Source of the DNA: CAYQDR01 sp964416315
Lineage (GTDB): Bacteria > Methylomirabilota > Methylomirabilia > Rokubacteriales > DASRDR01
Reading direction: 5' to 3'
Length of the DNA: 22,924 nt
Assembly: GCA_964416315.1 (NCBI GenBank)
Contig: CAYQDR010000076.1
Location: 1-22,924 of the forward strand
The position numbers were made by a program, and so were the translations under genes. The notes beneath the pieces are model-generated. The model was not told where the DNA came from, made no database searches, and saw nothing but the letters and a program-made list of their open reading frames with translations. This document shows positions 6,508 to 13,238 of this stretch, one piece after another. How positions within the stretch are numbered: position 1 is the stretch's first letter; every line of letters begins with the position of its first letter.

Positions 6508-8181
6508 GTGATCGACCTCGAGGCGCTCCTCCGGGCGGCGATGCCGCGCGGGCCCTCCGACTTCCACCTGCGCGCCGGCTGGCCGCCGGTGCTCCGCGTC
6601 CGAAACCGGCTCGCCCCGCTGGCGGAGTGGCCGCGCCTGCGCGCCGAGGACGTCGAGGACCTGGTGGGGCGGCTCCTCCCGGACGAGCAGCGGGCCCGGC
6701 TCGCCCGGGACGGCGGGGTCAGCCTCCCGATGGGCGTGCCCGAGCTCGGGCGCTTCCGCGTGACCGTCCACCGGACCCGCGGCGCGCCGGCGGTCGCCGT
6801 CCGGGTCCTGGCGCGCGAGGCGCCGGGGCTCGAGGCGCTGAACCTGCCCGCGGCGGTCGCCCGTCTCGCGCTGGAGCGACGCGGCCTCGTCCTCGTGACC
6901 GGGCCCGCGGGCGCCGGGAAGTCCACGACCCTCGCGGCGATGATCAACCTGATGAACGAGACGCGCAACGACCACATCGTGACGATCGAAGACCCGATCG
7001 AGTACGTCTTCGAGAGCCGCGGGTGCCTCATCACCCAGCGCGAGATCGGCGCCGACGTGCCGGGCTGGGACGTCGCGCTGCGGCTCGTGCTCCGGCAGGA
7101 CCCGAACGTCATCGTCATCGGCGAGATGCGCGACGAGGAGACCTTTCGCACGGTGCTGACGCTCGCCCAGACGGGCCACCTCGTCCTCTCGACGCTCCAC
7201 ACCGGGTCGGCGGTCGAGACCGTCCACCGGATCGTGGCGATGCTCCCGGAACAGCAGGAGGCCTCGGTCCGGGCGCAGCTCGCCCATGTCCTGCGGGGGC
7301 TGGTCTGCCAGCGCCTGGTCGAGCGCGCGGACGGGAGCGGGCTCCTGCCGGTGACGGAGATCCTCGTGGCGACCTCGAGCGTCTTCCGCGCGATCATGGA
7401 GCCCGGGCTCACGGCGCGCCTCCCGACGATCCTCGCGCGGGGCCGCGACCTCTTCGGCATGCAGACCTTCGACCAGTGCGCTCTCGACTACTACCTCCGG
7501 GGGTGGATCACGGAGGCCACGGCGCGTCAGGCCTGCGGCTCGCCCGTGGACTTCGACGTCGCGCTCCGCCGGGCCCAGCACGAGCAGCGCGTCGCCGACG
7601 CCGGGACCCAGGAGGGTCGGGCCCGGGACGCCCGGAACGAGGCGGTCGTCGTCCTCGAGGTCGTGGGGGTGACGGACCTCCTCGTGTCCCAGGGGGACGC
7701 GAGCGTCCGGGCCTTCATGGGGCGGATCGCCAAGCGCCTCGCCGCGATGAGCAAGCAGTTCCGCGCGCACGTGGTCGAGGAGCACCTCGAAGGGTTTCTC
7801 ATCGCGTTCCCCAACGTGGACTGGGCGCTCCTGGCCCTCCGAACGATCTTCGCCCGGCTCGCCGAGTTCAGCGACCTCGGCGAGCCGCCGGTGGCCTTCC
7901 GCGGGGCGCTCCACTACGGGAGCACCTGGATCGATCCGCAATCGAACCGCGTGGGCGCCGTCGTGCACAAGGCGTTCCGTGTCTGCCGGGCGATCGACAC
8001 GCCGGACCTCTGGGGCCCGATCCGCCCGAAGGAGGCGAACGTGGTCCTGGCCACGGGGGAGGCGCACGCGATGCTGGTCCCGTCCAGCGTGCGGGCGCGG
8101 CCTCTCGGCACCGTGCCGCTCAAGGGGTTCACCGGCGTCCACCCGCTCTACGAGCTGGCCGTCGCGCCCGGCGAGGCGTAG
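6508..8181 (+). CDS. PilT-type pilus ATPase fused to a nucleotide-cyclase-like domain
   Basis: 557 aa from GTG 6508. Residues 1-350 are a full PilT/PilU-type hexameric ATPase: N-terminal SDFHLRAGWPPVLRV (17-31), Walker A GPAGAGKST (132-140), Asp box TIEDPIEY (159-166), Walker B VIGEMRDEET (203-212), His box LSTLHTGSAVETVHRI (227-242), and FGMQTFDQ (316-323). Such ATPases power type IV pilus retraction at the inner membrane. Residues 376-553 resemble a class III adenylate/guanylate cyclase domain: LEVVGVTDLL where DIxGFT is usual, HLEGFLIAF for GDGxxAxF, VGAVVHKAFRV for the GDxVNxAxRL segment, and the closing LGTVPLKG and HPLYEL. The metal Asps are Glu (E384, E428) and the substrate Asn is His487, while Arg491 stays, so catalysis is doubtful. 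No pilin or pilus assembly gene is nearby. The start lacks a clear ribosome site. Confidence 0.88.
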   Translation: MIDLEALLRAAMPRGPSDFHLRAGWPPVLRVRNRLAPLAEWPRLRAEDVEDLVGRLLPDEQRARLARDGGVSLPMGVPELGRFRVTVHRTRGAPAVAVRVLAREAPGLEALNLPAAVARLALERRGLVLVTGPAGAGKSTTLAAMINLMNETRNDHIVTIEDPIEYVFESRGCLITQREIGADVPGWDVALRLVLRQDPNVIVIGEMRDEETFRTVLTLAQTGHLVLSTLHTGSAVETVHRIVAMLPEQQEASVRAQLAHVLRGLVCQRLVERADGSGLLPVTEILVATSSVFRAIMEPGLTARLPTILARGRDLFGMQTFDQCALDYYLRGWITEATARQACGSPVDFDVALRRAQHEQRVADAGTQEGRARDARNEAVVVLEVVGVTDLLVSQGDASVRAFMGRIAKRLAAMSKQFRAHVVEEHLEGFLIAFPNVDWALLALRTIFARLAEFSDLGEPPVAFRGALHYGSTWIDPQSNRVGAVVHKAFRVCRAIDTPDLWGPIRPKEANVVLATGEAHAMLVPSSVRARPLGTVPLKGFTGVHPLYELAVAPGEA

Positions 8182-8191
8182 GAGCCCACCC

Positions 8192-8938
8192 CTGGAAATC
8201 CGCACGGTCACCCTCGACTTCTGGGGCACGCTCCTCCTGGATCTCCCGTCGAGCGACGACGTCTACCGCCGCCGGCGGGTCGCCGAGTTCGAATCGATCC
8301 TCCGCGCCGCCGGCGTGCGCGTGACGCGGACCGACCTCGACCGCGGGTACGCGGCGTCCGGCGCGTTCCTCGGCCGCATCTGGCGCGAGAACCGCGACGT
8401 CCCCGTCGAGCGGCACGTCGGGGCGATCCTCGAGGCCGTGGACGCCCGGTTGCCCGCCCGGCTGGCGGCGCGGACCATGCAGGCCCTGGTCGAGGCCTAC
8501 GCGCGGCCGGCCCTGCTCGTGCCCCCCGCCGTGGACGAGGGGGCCCGCGGCGCGCTCGAAGCCCTCGCGGGCTGCGGCGTGACCCTCTGTGTCGTGTCGA
8601 ACACGATGCGGACGCCCGGCGCGGCGCTCCGGGAGCTCCTCCGCGGCTACGGCCTGCTGGACTACTTCGCGCACCTCACGTTCTCCGACGAGTGCGGGAT
8701 CCGGAAGCCCGACCCCGAGATCTTCCGGCTGACGCTCAGGGCGGCGGGGGCGCCCGTCGAGACGGCGGTCCATGTCGGCGACGACCCGGTGCTCGACGTG
8801 GAAGGGGCGCGGGCGGCGGGGATGCGGGTGATCCAGGTGGCCCGCCGGGCGCGGCGTCCGGAGGCGGCGCTACCGGACGCCGCCATTCCGAGCCTCGCCG
8901 CGCTGCCGGAGGCCGTGGCGCGCCTCGCGGGTGGCTGA
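8192..8938 (+). CDS. HAD-superfamily hydrolase, probable CTG start
   Basis: About 248 aa. Motif I is DFWGTLL with the nucleophile at D9; motif II is CVVSNT; the Lys motif is IRKPDPEIF; motif IV is HVGDDPVLDVEGA. This fits a HAD-IA hydrolase with an alpha-helical cap (about residues 17-100). The Asp two residues after the nucleophile, the general acid of HAD phosphatases, is Trp11, so the chemistry may differ (compare haloacid dehalogenases). No ATG or GTG is available upstream of motif I. CTG 8192 lies 7 nt after GGAG (8181-8184), so it is the best start. The gene begins 10 bp after the PilT-like stop and should be co-transcribed with it. Its stop directly abuts the stop of the converging acyl-CoA ligase gene. 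Confidence 0.82.
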   Translation: MEIRTVTLDFWGTLLLDLPSSDDVYRRRRVAEFESILRAAGVRVTRTDLDRGYAASGAFLGRIWRENRDVPVERHVGAILEAVDARLPARLAARTMQALVEAYARPALLVPPAVDEGARGALEALAGCGVTLCVVSNTMRTPGAALRELLRGYGLLDYFAHLTFSDECGIRKPDPEIFRLTLRAAGAPVETAVHVGDDPVLDVEGARAAGMRVIQVARRARRPEAALPDAAIPSLAALPEAVARLAGG

Positions 8939-10606
8939 TCAGCGCGGCAGTGCGTCCGGGCCCAGCGCCCGGAGGGCCTCCTCGCGGAGCTTCCCCTTCT
9001 GGACCTTGTCGCCGTGGGGCCCCGGGGTCCGCGGCACGTCGGCCACGACCCACACCCGCCGCGGCACCTTGAAGGAGGCGAGCTTCCCCCGGCAGTAGGC
9101 CTGGAGCTCCGCCTCCGTCGGGCTCGCGCCCTCGCGCGGGATCACCCAGGCGACGGCGACCTCGCCGTGTTTGGGATCGGGCACGCCCACGACGAAGGCC
9201 TGGGCGACGGCCGGGTGGCTCATGAGGAACGCCTCGATCTCGGCCGGCGCGACCATGAAGTGGCCGATCCGGAGGGTCTCCTTGAGGCGGCCGAGGAAGA
9301 CGACGTGGCCGGCCGGGTCCCGGACGGCGAGGTCACCGCTGTGAAGCCACCCGTCGGGATCGATCGCCGCGGCGGTCTCCTCGGGCTTCCGGTAGTAGCC
9401 GCGGGTGACGAGCGGCCCGCGCAGGAGGAGCTCCCCCGCCTCCCCGGGGGCGCGGTCGGCCCCCGTCTCCGGGTCCGCGACGCGGACCTCGAGGCCTTCG
9501 GCGGGGCGGACCCCCGCCTGGCGGCGGAGCTCGAGCGGGTCGTCGGGGAAGGGACAGAGGGCCAGGGCGTTCACCTCGGTCATGCCGTAGGGCTGGACGG
9601 CGCCCGCCATGGGCAGGCGCGTGAGGACCTCGTCGAAGAGGCCGTGGCGGCCGCCCCCGGTCATCGCCACGCCGCCCGTGCGGAGCGTCGCGCGGTCGTA
9701 CTTGTCGAGGTCCGGGTGGTCGAGCACCGCGGTCAGCATCGCGTCCAGCGCGTTCCAGACCGTGATCCGCTCGGTCTCGATGAGCCGGAGCGTCTCGAGC
9801 GGATCGAAGAACTCCTCGAGGACGAGGCACGCCCCGTGGGTGAACGTCATGAGCGGGATCACGACCCCGCCCCACGTGCCGGAGAAGGGAAGCGTGTGGA
9901 GCACGCGGTCCGCCGGTCCGAGGTGGAGGCGCTCCCCGGAGGCCCAGCCGTGAGGCACCGTGTTCCGGTGCGTGATCATCGCCCCCTTCGGGAACGACGT
10001 CGTGCCGGACGTGTAGAGCAGCGTGAAGACGTCGTCCGGCCGGACCCGCGCCTCCCGCGCCTGGAGCTCGGCCTCGAGGGCCGGGTCGTCGCCGGCCTCG
10101 AGGACGTCCCGGTAGCGGCGCGTGCCGCCGTAGACATCCTCGCCCAGGCAGACGACGCGCCGGAGGGCCGGGAAGCGCTCGAACCGGAGCTCGCCCGGCT
10201 CCGCGTCGTGGAGGCCGGGGAGGAGGTCCTCCAGGATCTCGAGGAAGTCGACGTGGAGGGCGTGGTCGGCGAGCACCAGCGTCGTCGTGTCGGACTGACG
10301 GAGGATGTAGTCGAGCTCGTGGGTGCGGTAGCGCGTGTTGAGCGCGACCACGATCGCCCCGATCCGCGCGCAGGCGTGTTGGACGACGAGCCACTCGGGG
10401 CGGTTCGTGAGCCAGAGCGCGACCTTCTCGTCGGGCTGGATGCCGAGGGCGAGGAGCCCGCGCGCGAGCCGCACGCCGCGCCGGCGGAGCTCCGCGTAGG
10501 TCAGCCGCTCGTCGCGGAGGACGAGCGCCTCCCGCTCGCCGAAGCGGGCGGCGGCGGCGGCGAGCAGGGCCGGGAGCGTCGCGTCGCGGTAAGGGTTCTC
10601 GGTCAC
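8939..10606 (-). CDS. Acyl-CoA synthetase / AMP-dependent ligase
   Basis: 555 aa from GTG 10606 (566 aa if GTG 10639 is used). ANL-superfamily enzyme that adenylates a carboxylic acid and transfers it to CoA. Visible motifs: P-loop YTSGTTSFPKG (about residues 198-208), QPYGMTE (A5), GELLLRGPLVTRGYY, WLHSGDL (A7), GRLKE (A8), and a C-terminal KVQKGKLRE bearing the A10 lysine. Motif A8 reads LRIGHFMVAPAEIE where most relatives have GGENVxPxEIE, so the hinge region is atypical. The acid substrate cannot be predicted, though fatty or aromatic acids are likely. I prefer the shorter start, as it leaves 33 bp to the divergent transporter gene and has GGCGAGG upstream. The divergent MFS gene could import its substrate. 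Confidence 0.9.
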   Translation of the reverse strand: MTENPYRDATLPALLAAAAARFGEREALVLRDERLTYAELRRRGVRLARGLLALGIQPDEKVALWLTNRPEWLVVQHACARIGAIVVALNTRYRTHELDYILRQSDTTTLVLADHALHVDFLEILEDLLPGLHDAEPGELRFERFPALRRVVCLGEDVYGGTRRYRDVLEAGDDPALEAELQAREARVRPDDVFTLLYTSGTTSFPKGAMITHRNTVPHGWASGERLHLGPADRVLHTLPFSGTWGGVVIPLMTFTHGACLVLEEFFDPLETLRLIETERITVWNALDAMLTAVLDHPDLDKYDRATLRTGGVAMTGGGRHGLFDEVLTRLPMAGAVQPYGMTEVNALALCPFPDDPLELRRQAGVRPAEGLEVRVADPETGADRAPGEAGELLLRGPLVTRGYYRKPEETAAAIDPDGWLHSGDLAVRDPAGHVVFLGRLKETLRIGHFMVAPAEIEAFLMSHPAVAQAFVVGVPDPKHGEVAVAWVIPREGASPTEAELQAYCRGKLASFKVPRRVWVVADVPRTPGPHGDKVQKGKLREEALRALGPDALPR

Positions 10607-10625
10607 CGTGATGCGCCTCGCCGGG

Positions 10626-10632
10626 ATATTAT
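10626..10632. promoter_or_regulatory. Shared AT-rich core between divergent genes
   Basis: GATATTATC is the only AT-rich stretch between the acyl-CoA ligase and MFS starts. Plus-strand TATTAT (10627-10632) ends 7 nt before ATG 10640, the spacing expected for a leaderless transcript. On the minus strand TAATAT (10631-10626) is 19 nt ahead of GTG 10606. No -35 hexamer is obvious on either side. It may be a bidirectional -10. Confidence 0.4.
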
Positions 10633-10639
10633 CGGTCAC

Positions 10640-11407
10640 ATGGTGCCGCTGACCAACCGCTGGGCGGTGCTCGCGCTCCTCTCGTTCGCCCGCATCTCGA
10701 TGGGTCTGAACTTCCAGGCGGTCCCGGCCGTCGCCCCGTTCCTCATGGCCGATCTCGGGCTGGGTTACACCCAGTTCGGCCTGCTCATCGGCCTCCCCAT
10801 GCTGCCCGGCGCGTTCATCGCCCTCCCCGGCGGTCTCCTCGGCGCCCGCTTCGGCGACCGGGCGGTCATCCTGGTAGCGCTCAATGCGGGGTTCCTCGTG
10901 TTCATGAGCTTCACGCCGACCCTGCTCCAGGAGCGCGGGGTCGGACCTGCTCAGGCGGGCGTCCTGGCGAGCTGGGCCTCCTTCGTCTCCATCGGCTCGC
11001 TGCCGCTCGGGGGCAGGCTGATCGACCGGACCGGGCGCCCCGATCTGTTCGTCGTGGGCGGCACCCTGGCGGCGGTCGCGGCGTGCCTGATGCTGCCCCT
11101 CGGGGGCCCGCCGCTCGTCTGGATCCTCCTCTTCGGCCTCGTCGGCGTCGGACCGGCGGCCGCCCTCATCGCGCTGCCGAGCGAGGTGCTCAGGCCCGAG
11201 AACCGGAGCACGGGCTTCGGAGCGTTCCAGACGGTCTACTTCGGCGGCCTGACGGTGATCCTCCCCCTCGCGGGGTACGTCCTCGACGCGACGGGGAGCG
11301 CGGCGGGTGCGGTGTGGTTCGCCGGGCTGCTCTGGCTGCTGATCCTCCCGAGCCTCCTGCTCTTCCGTCGGCTCCAGCGCTGCTGGGGCGCGCGGTCGAG
11401 ACCGTGA
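10640..11407 (+). CDS. MFS transporter, internally shortened
   Basis: 255 aa, against about 400 for a usual major facilitator. The N-terminal part has TM1-TM2 and the post-TM2 motif A-like loop GGLLGARFGDR (64-74). Residues 83-135 (AGFLVFMSFTPTLLQERG onward, then GGRLIDRTGRPD) look like TM7-TM8 and the second motif A loop of the C-terminal half. About four to five helices and the central loop appear to be missing at a junction near residues 75-85, giving about eight helices. The reading frame is intact, so this is an in-frame deletion or an assembly artefact. Whether it still transports is doubtful. It diverges from the acyl-CoA ligase and may have served its substrate. No ribosome site is seen; a TATTAT lies 7 nt before the ATG. 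Confidence 0.8.
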   Translation: MVPLTNRWAVLALLSFARISMGLNFQAVPAVAPFLMADLGLGYTQFGLLIGLPMLPGAFIALPGGLLGARFGDRAVILVALNAGFLVFMSFTPTLLQERGVGPAQAGVLASWASFVSIGSLPLGGRLIDRTGRPDLFVVGGTLAAVAACLMLPLGGPPLVWILLFGLVGVGPAAALIALPSEVLRPENRSTGFGAFQTVYFGGLTVILPLAGYVLDATGSAAGAVWFAGLLWLLILPSLLLFRRLQRCWGARSRP

Positions 11408-11432
11408 GGCGTGTCACTACGGGAAGCGTGGG

Positions 11433-11738
11433 TCATCTGGCAGCGCCGTGAACCGCTACCTCCTTCTCGAGCCGGTCCCCGAGGCGGTCCTTCTCGACTT
11501 CGAGGTCGTAGCGCGCCTGAAGGTTCAGCCAAAACCGCTCCGAGGTTCGGAAGTACCGCGCCAGCCGGAGGGCGGTGTTTGCCGTGACAGAACGCTTGCC
11601 GTGAACGATCTCGTTGATTCTCCGTGGCGGCACGCCGACGTCCTGGGCCAGCCTGTACTGGCTGATGCCCAGGGGCTTCAGGAACTCCTCGCTGAGCACC
11701 TCGCCGGGGTGGACTGGGGCGAGCTTTCGTGGCACCAC
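11433..11738 (-). CDS. higA: HigA-type antitoxin
   Basis: 101 aa from GTG 11738, six nt after AAGGAG; a second GTG at 11735 is also possible. Helix-turn-helix protein of the HigA/VapI family: HPGEVLSEEFLKPLGIS (10-26), the XRE-type HTH about 25-47 ending at INEIVHGKRSVT, and the family-specific SERFWLNLQARYDLE (66-80). HigA neutralises the HigB RNase by direct binding and represses the operon through its HTH. The gene follows higB after a 13-bp gap, the toxin-first order usual for higBA. The probable operator is at 12043-12077. The converging MFS gene ends 25 bp away. Confidence 0.93.
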   Translation of the reverse strand: MVPRKLAPVHPGEVLSEEFLKPLGISQYRLAQDVGVPPRRINEIVHGKRSVTANTALRLARYFRTSERFWLNLQARYDLEVEKDRLGDRLEKEVAVHGAAR

Positions 11739-11751
11739 GGCCGTCTCCTTC

Positions 11752-12033
11752 CTAGTGGTAGTCCGTGACTTCGACCTGATGGGCATCGCCGTCCTTCCAG
11801 ACGAAGCAGATCCGCCATTGGTCGTTGATTCGAATGCTGTACTGACCCTGCCGATCTCCCGAGAGCTTCTCCAGGCGGTTACCCGGTGGCACTCGAAGGT
11901 CCTCGAGGGACTCCGCGGCATCGACAATCACCAGCTTCCGCAGTGTCAACCGTTGAACCGCTGGAGGCAGCCGCCGGGATCGCTCGCGTGCGAACAGCTT
12001 CTCGGTCTCGCGGTTCCGGAAGCTCCGGATCAC
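11752..12033 (-). CDS. higB: HigB-type mRNA interferase toxin
   Basis: 93 aa, the normal HigB length, if started at GTG 12033 (IRSFRNRETEKLF). RelE/ParE-superfamily toxin that cleaves mRNA on the ribosome. The conserved C-terminal half is intact: LEKLSGDRQGQYSIRIND (54-71), WRICFVW (73-79), VEVTDYH at the end. An upstream in-frame TTG at 12069 would make 105 aa, but that TTG is the first base triplet of the -35 hexamer TTGACG, so it should not be translated. The transcript predicted from that promoter begins at or one base before GTG 12033, so higB is probably read from a leaderless mRNA. Toxin gene precedes antitoxin gene. Confidence 0.93.
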   Translation of the reverse strand: MIRSFRNRETEKLFARERSRRLPPAVQRLTLRKLVIVDAAESLEDLRVPPGNRLEKLSGDRQGQYSIRINDQWRICFVWKDGDAHQVEVTDYH

Positions 12034-12040
12034 CGCGCCA

Positions 12041-12077
12041 AGCATAACGCGCTGCGATATTAACGTCAAGCGTTATG
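12041..12077 (-). promoter_or_regulatory. higBA promoter and operator
   Basis: Minus-strand TTGACG (12069-12064), a 17-nt spacer and TATGCT (12046-12041) form a near-consensus sigma70-type promoter. Flanking it are perfect 8-bp inverted arms CATAACGC (12043-12050) and GCGTTATG (12070-12077) on the plus strand, 19 nt apart, one overlapping the -10 and one adjoining the -35. This is a natural site for HigA or HigBA autorepression. The predicted start of transcription is about 12034, at the GTG of higB. Confidence 0.75.
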
Positions 12078-12246
12078 GCGCTGACCCTTCCGCCGGGACG
12101 CCGGCGAGCGTGCGGTAGACTTCGACCTCGCGCGGCACAAAGGCGAGCGGGGCGGGCGTGCTGTCCTCCCCGGCTGTGTCCGCGAGGAACGTCGGGAGGT
12201 GCACCCCAGCGGGCCGGTCCCCGGACCCTCGAGGAAGGCGCGCCAC
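12073..12246 (-). pseudogene. Possible small ORF or gene 3' remnant upstream of higB
   Basis: A 57-aa frame from GTG 12246 to TAA 12073 on the minus strand. Its C-terminal half (LAFVPREVEVYRTLAGVPAE) reads like ordinary protein and has GC-rich third positions, but I recognise no family. The stop lies inside the right arm of the higBA operator. No ribosome site is evident. It could be the tail of a gene displaced when the toxin-antitoxin module was inserted, or chance. Nothing else is seen between 12078 and 12270. Confidence 0.25.
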
Positions 12247-12270
12247 GCGGTGGCCGGTCGCGGGGGAGCC

Positions 12271-13137
12271 TTACTTCAGCCGGAAGAGGCGCTCCGCGTT
12301 CTCGTGGGCGATGCGCTCGGCGGCGTCGGGGGGGAGCTCGCCGAGCACGCGCCGGGTCCAGGTCATCAGGCGGTCCAGCATCTCGGGCTTGAAGAGGTGC
12401 ACGGCCCAGACGTCCAGGCCGGCGAGGATGCGATCGGGGTGCTGGGTCAGAAGGCTCTTCCACCCGGGCGCCAGTGGTCCTTTCTCGGGCGCGAGGGCGG
12501 GCGCCCGGAGAAAGTGCATCCCGGAGACGTCGAGGTAGAGGTTCTCGTGCCGGCCGAGGAGCCCGGCCAGCGCCGTCGGCTCGCCGCTTCCCGCGTGGGC
12601 GAGGACGATAATCGCCTTGCGGTTTCTGGCGAGGGCCCGCTCGAGCTCCGCCGTCGTCTCGCGCGTCAGCTCGTCGTGGACGACGAGCGGCACGCCGTGC
12701 CGGGCGCAGACGTCGAGGAGCGCGCGGAACGGCGGCGCGTCCAGGTCGCGGCGGATCTTCCGGGACGCCTGGTGGACGTGGACCTCGCCGGCGCCCCGGA
12801 AGCGGCCGGTCGCCAGCAGCGCATCGAGCCGCGCCGCCGCGTCGGCGGCCATCGGGTCGGGAACCGGCGCGAAGGGGATCACGCGCTCGGGGTGCTTCCG
12901 CGCCGCCGCCTCGATCCAGGCGAGATCGTCCTTCTGGACGCCGCCCACGCCCAGGAGCGCCACACGCGCGATGCGGTGGCGGTCCATGGCGGCCAGCAGC
13001 GGCTCGAGGGCCTGGGGGTTCGGCAGGTGCGAGTGGGCGTCGATGACCGGGCCCCGATAAGGCCCGGCGGCCGCCACCGACGACGTCAGGGCGAACGCGA
13101 GGAGGACAGACGCGAGACCGGACGTCAGGCGCCGCAC
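12271..13137 (-). CDS. Secreted amidohydrolase (Amidohydro_2 / PTE-like TIM barrel)
   Basis: 288 aa from GTG 13137. Residues 1-24 form a signal peptide (MRRLTSG, hydrophobic core, VAAAG). The mature part is a metal-dependent TIM-barrel hydrolase of the amidohydrolase-2 type: IDAHSH with metal ligands H35 and H37, then H154 (VVHDE), H181 (LAHAG) and D242 (AGLDVW) at the expected spacing. The C-terminal AAERIAHENAERLFRL is the typical closing helix of this family, which includes decarboxylases and lactonases. A periplasmic location is unusual for the family. Substrate unknown. It is transcribed divergently from the acyl-CoA dehydrogenase across a 101-bp region holding a palindromic repeat. Confidence 0.88.
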   Translation of the reverse strand: MRRLTSGLASVLLAFALTSSVAAAGPYRGPVIDAHSHLPNPQALEPLLAAMDRHRIARVALLGVGGVQKDDLAWIEAAARKHPERVIPFAPVPDPMAADAAARLDALLATGRFRGAGEVHVHQASRKIRRDLDAPPFRALLDVCARHGVPLVVHDELTRETTAELERALARNRKAIIVLAHAGSGEPTALAGLLGRHENLYLDVSGMHFLRAPALAPEKGPLAPGWKSLLTQHPDRILAGLDVWAVHLFKPEMLDRLMTWTRRVLGELPPDAAERIAHENAERLFRLK

Positions 13138-13189
13138 GGTGCCCGAGCGTACCGGAGCCGTGCGCGGGAGTCAAACGCGGGAGGCCACC

Positions 13190-13227
13190 CTCACCCTGCC
13201 TCTCCCTCCCGAGGGAGGGAGAGGGAT
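13190..13227. repeat. Dispersed palindromic repeat, copy 2
   Basis: CTCACCCT followed by a 12-bp stem: CCTCTCCCTCCC (13199-13210) and GGGAGGGAGAGG (13213-13224) around a 2-nt centre, then GAT. The strand is pyrimidine-rich on one arm and purine-rich on the other. It shares its layout with 4031-4065. It lies between the divergent amidohydrolase and acyl-CoA dehydrogenase genes, 12 bp before the latter's ATG. Confidence 0.6.
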
Positions 13228-13232
13228 ATACT
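13227..13232 (+). promoter_or_regulatory. Candidate -10 for acyl-CoA dehydrogenase
   Basis: TATACT ends 6 nt before ATG 13239, the spacing expected for transcription starting at the ATG itself. No Shine-Dalgarno lies between. The element directly follows the palindromic repeat; no -35 match is seen. Confidence 0.4.
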
Positions 13233-13238
13233 GCGGGC

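Noticed and set aside
5574..7460. 628-codon open frame on the minus strand
   Set aside because: Opposite the methyltransferase and PilT-like ATPase. Low-complexity Arg/Ser/Pro-rich translation, and no start or ribosome site of note.
6508..7560. Type II secretion GspE or PilB assembly ATPase
   Set aside because: The GEMRDEET Walker B form, the short N-terminal domain, FGMQTFDQ and absence of the tetracysteine zinc motif fit PilT/PilU, not GspE/PilB.
9014..10639. Long plus-strand frame before the MFS gene
   Set aside because: Its first part is the antisense of the acyl-CoA ligase; only the portion from 10640 has transporter features.
12067..12069. TTG 12069 as start of higB
   Set aside because: It is part of the -35 hexamer and would add 12 residues not typical of HigB; GTG 12033 gives the family length.
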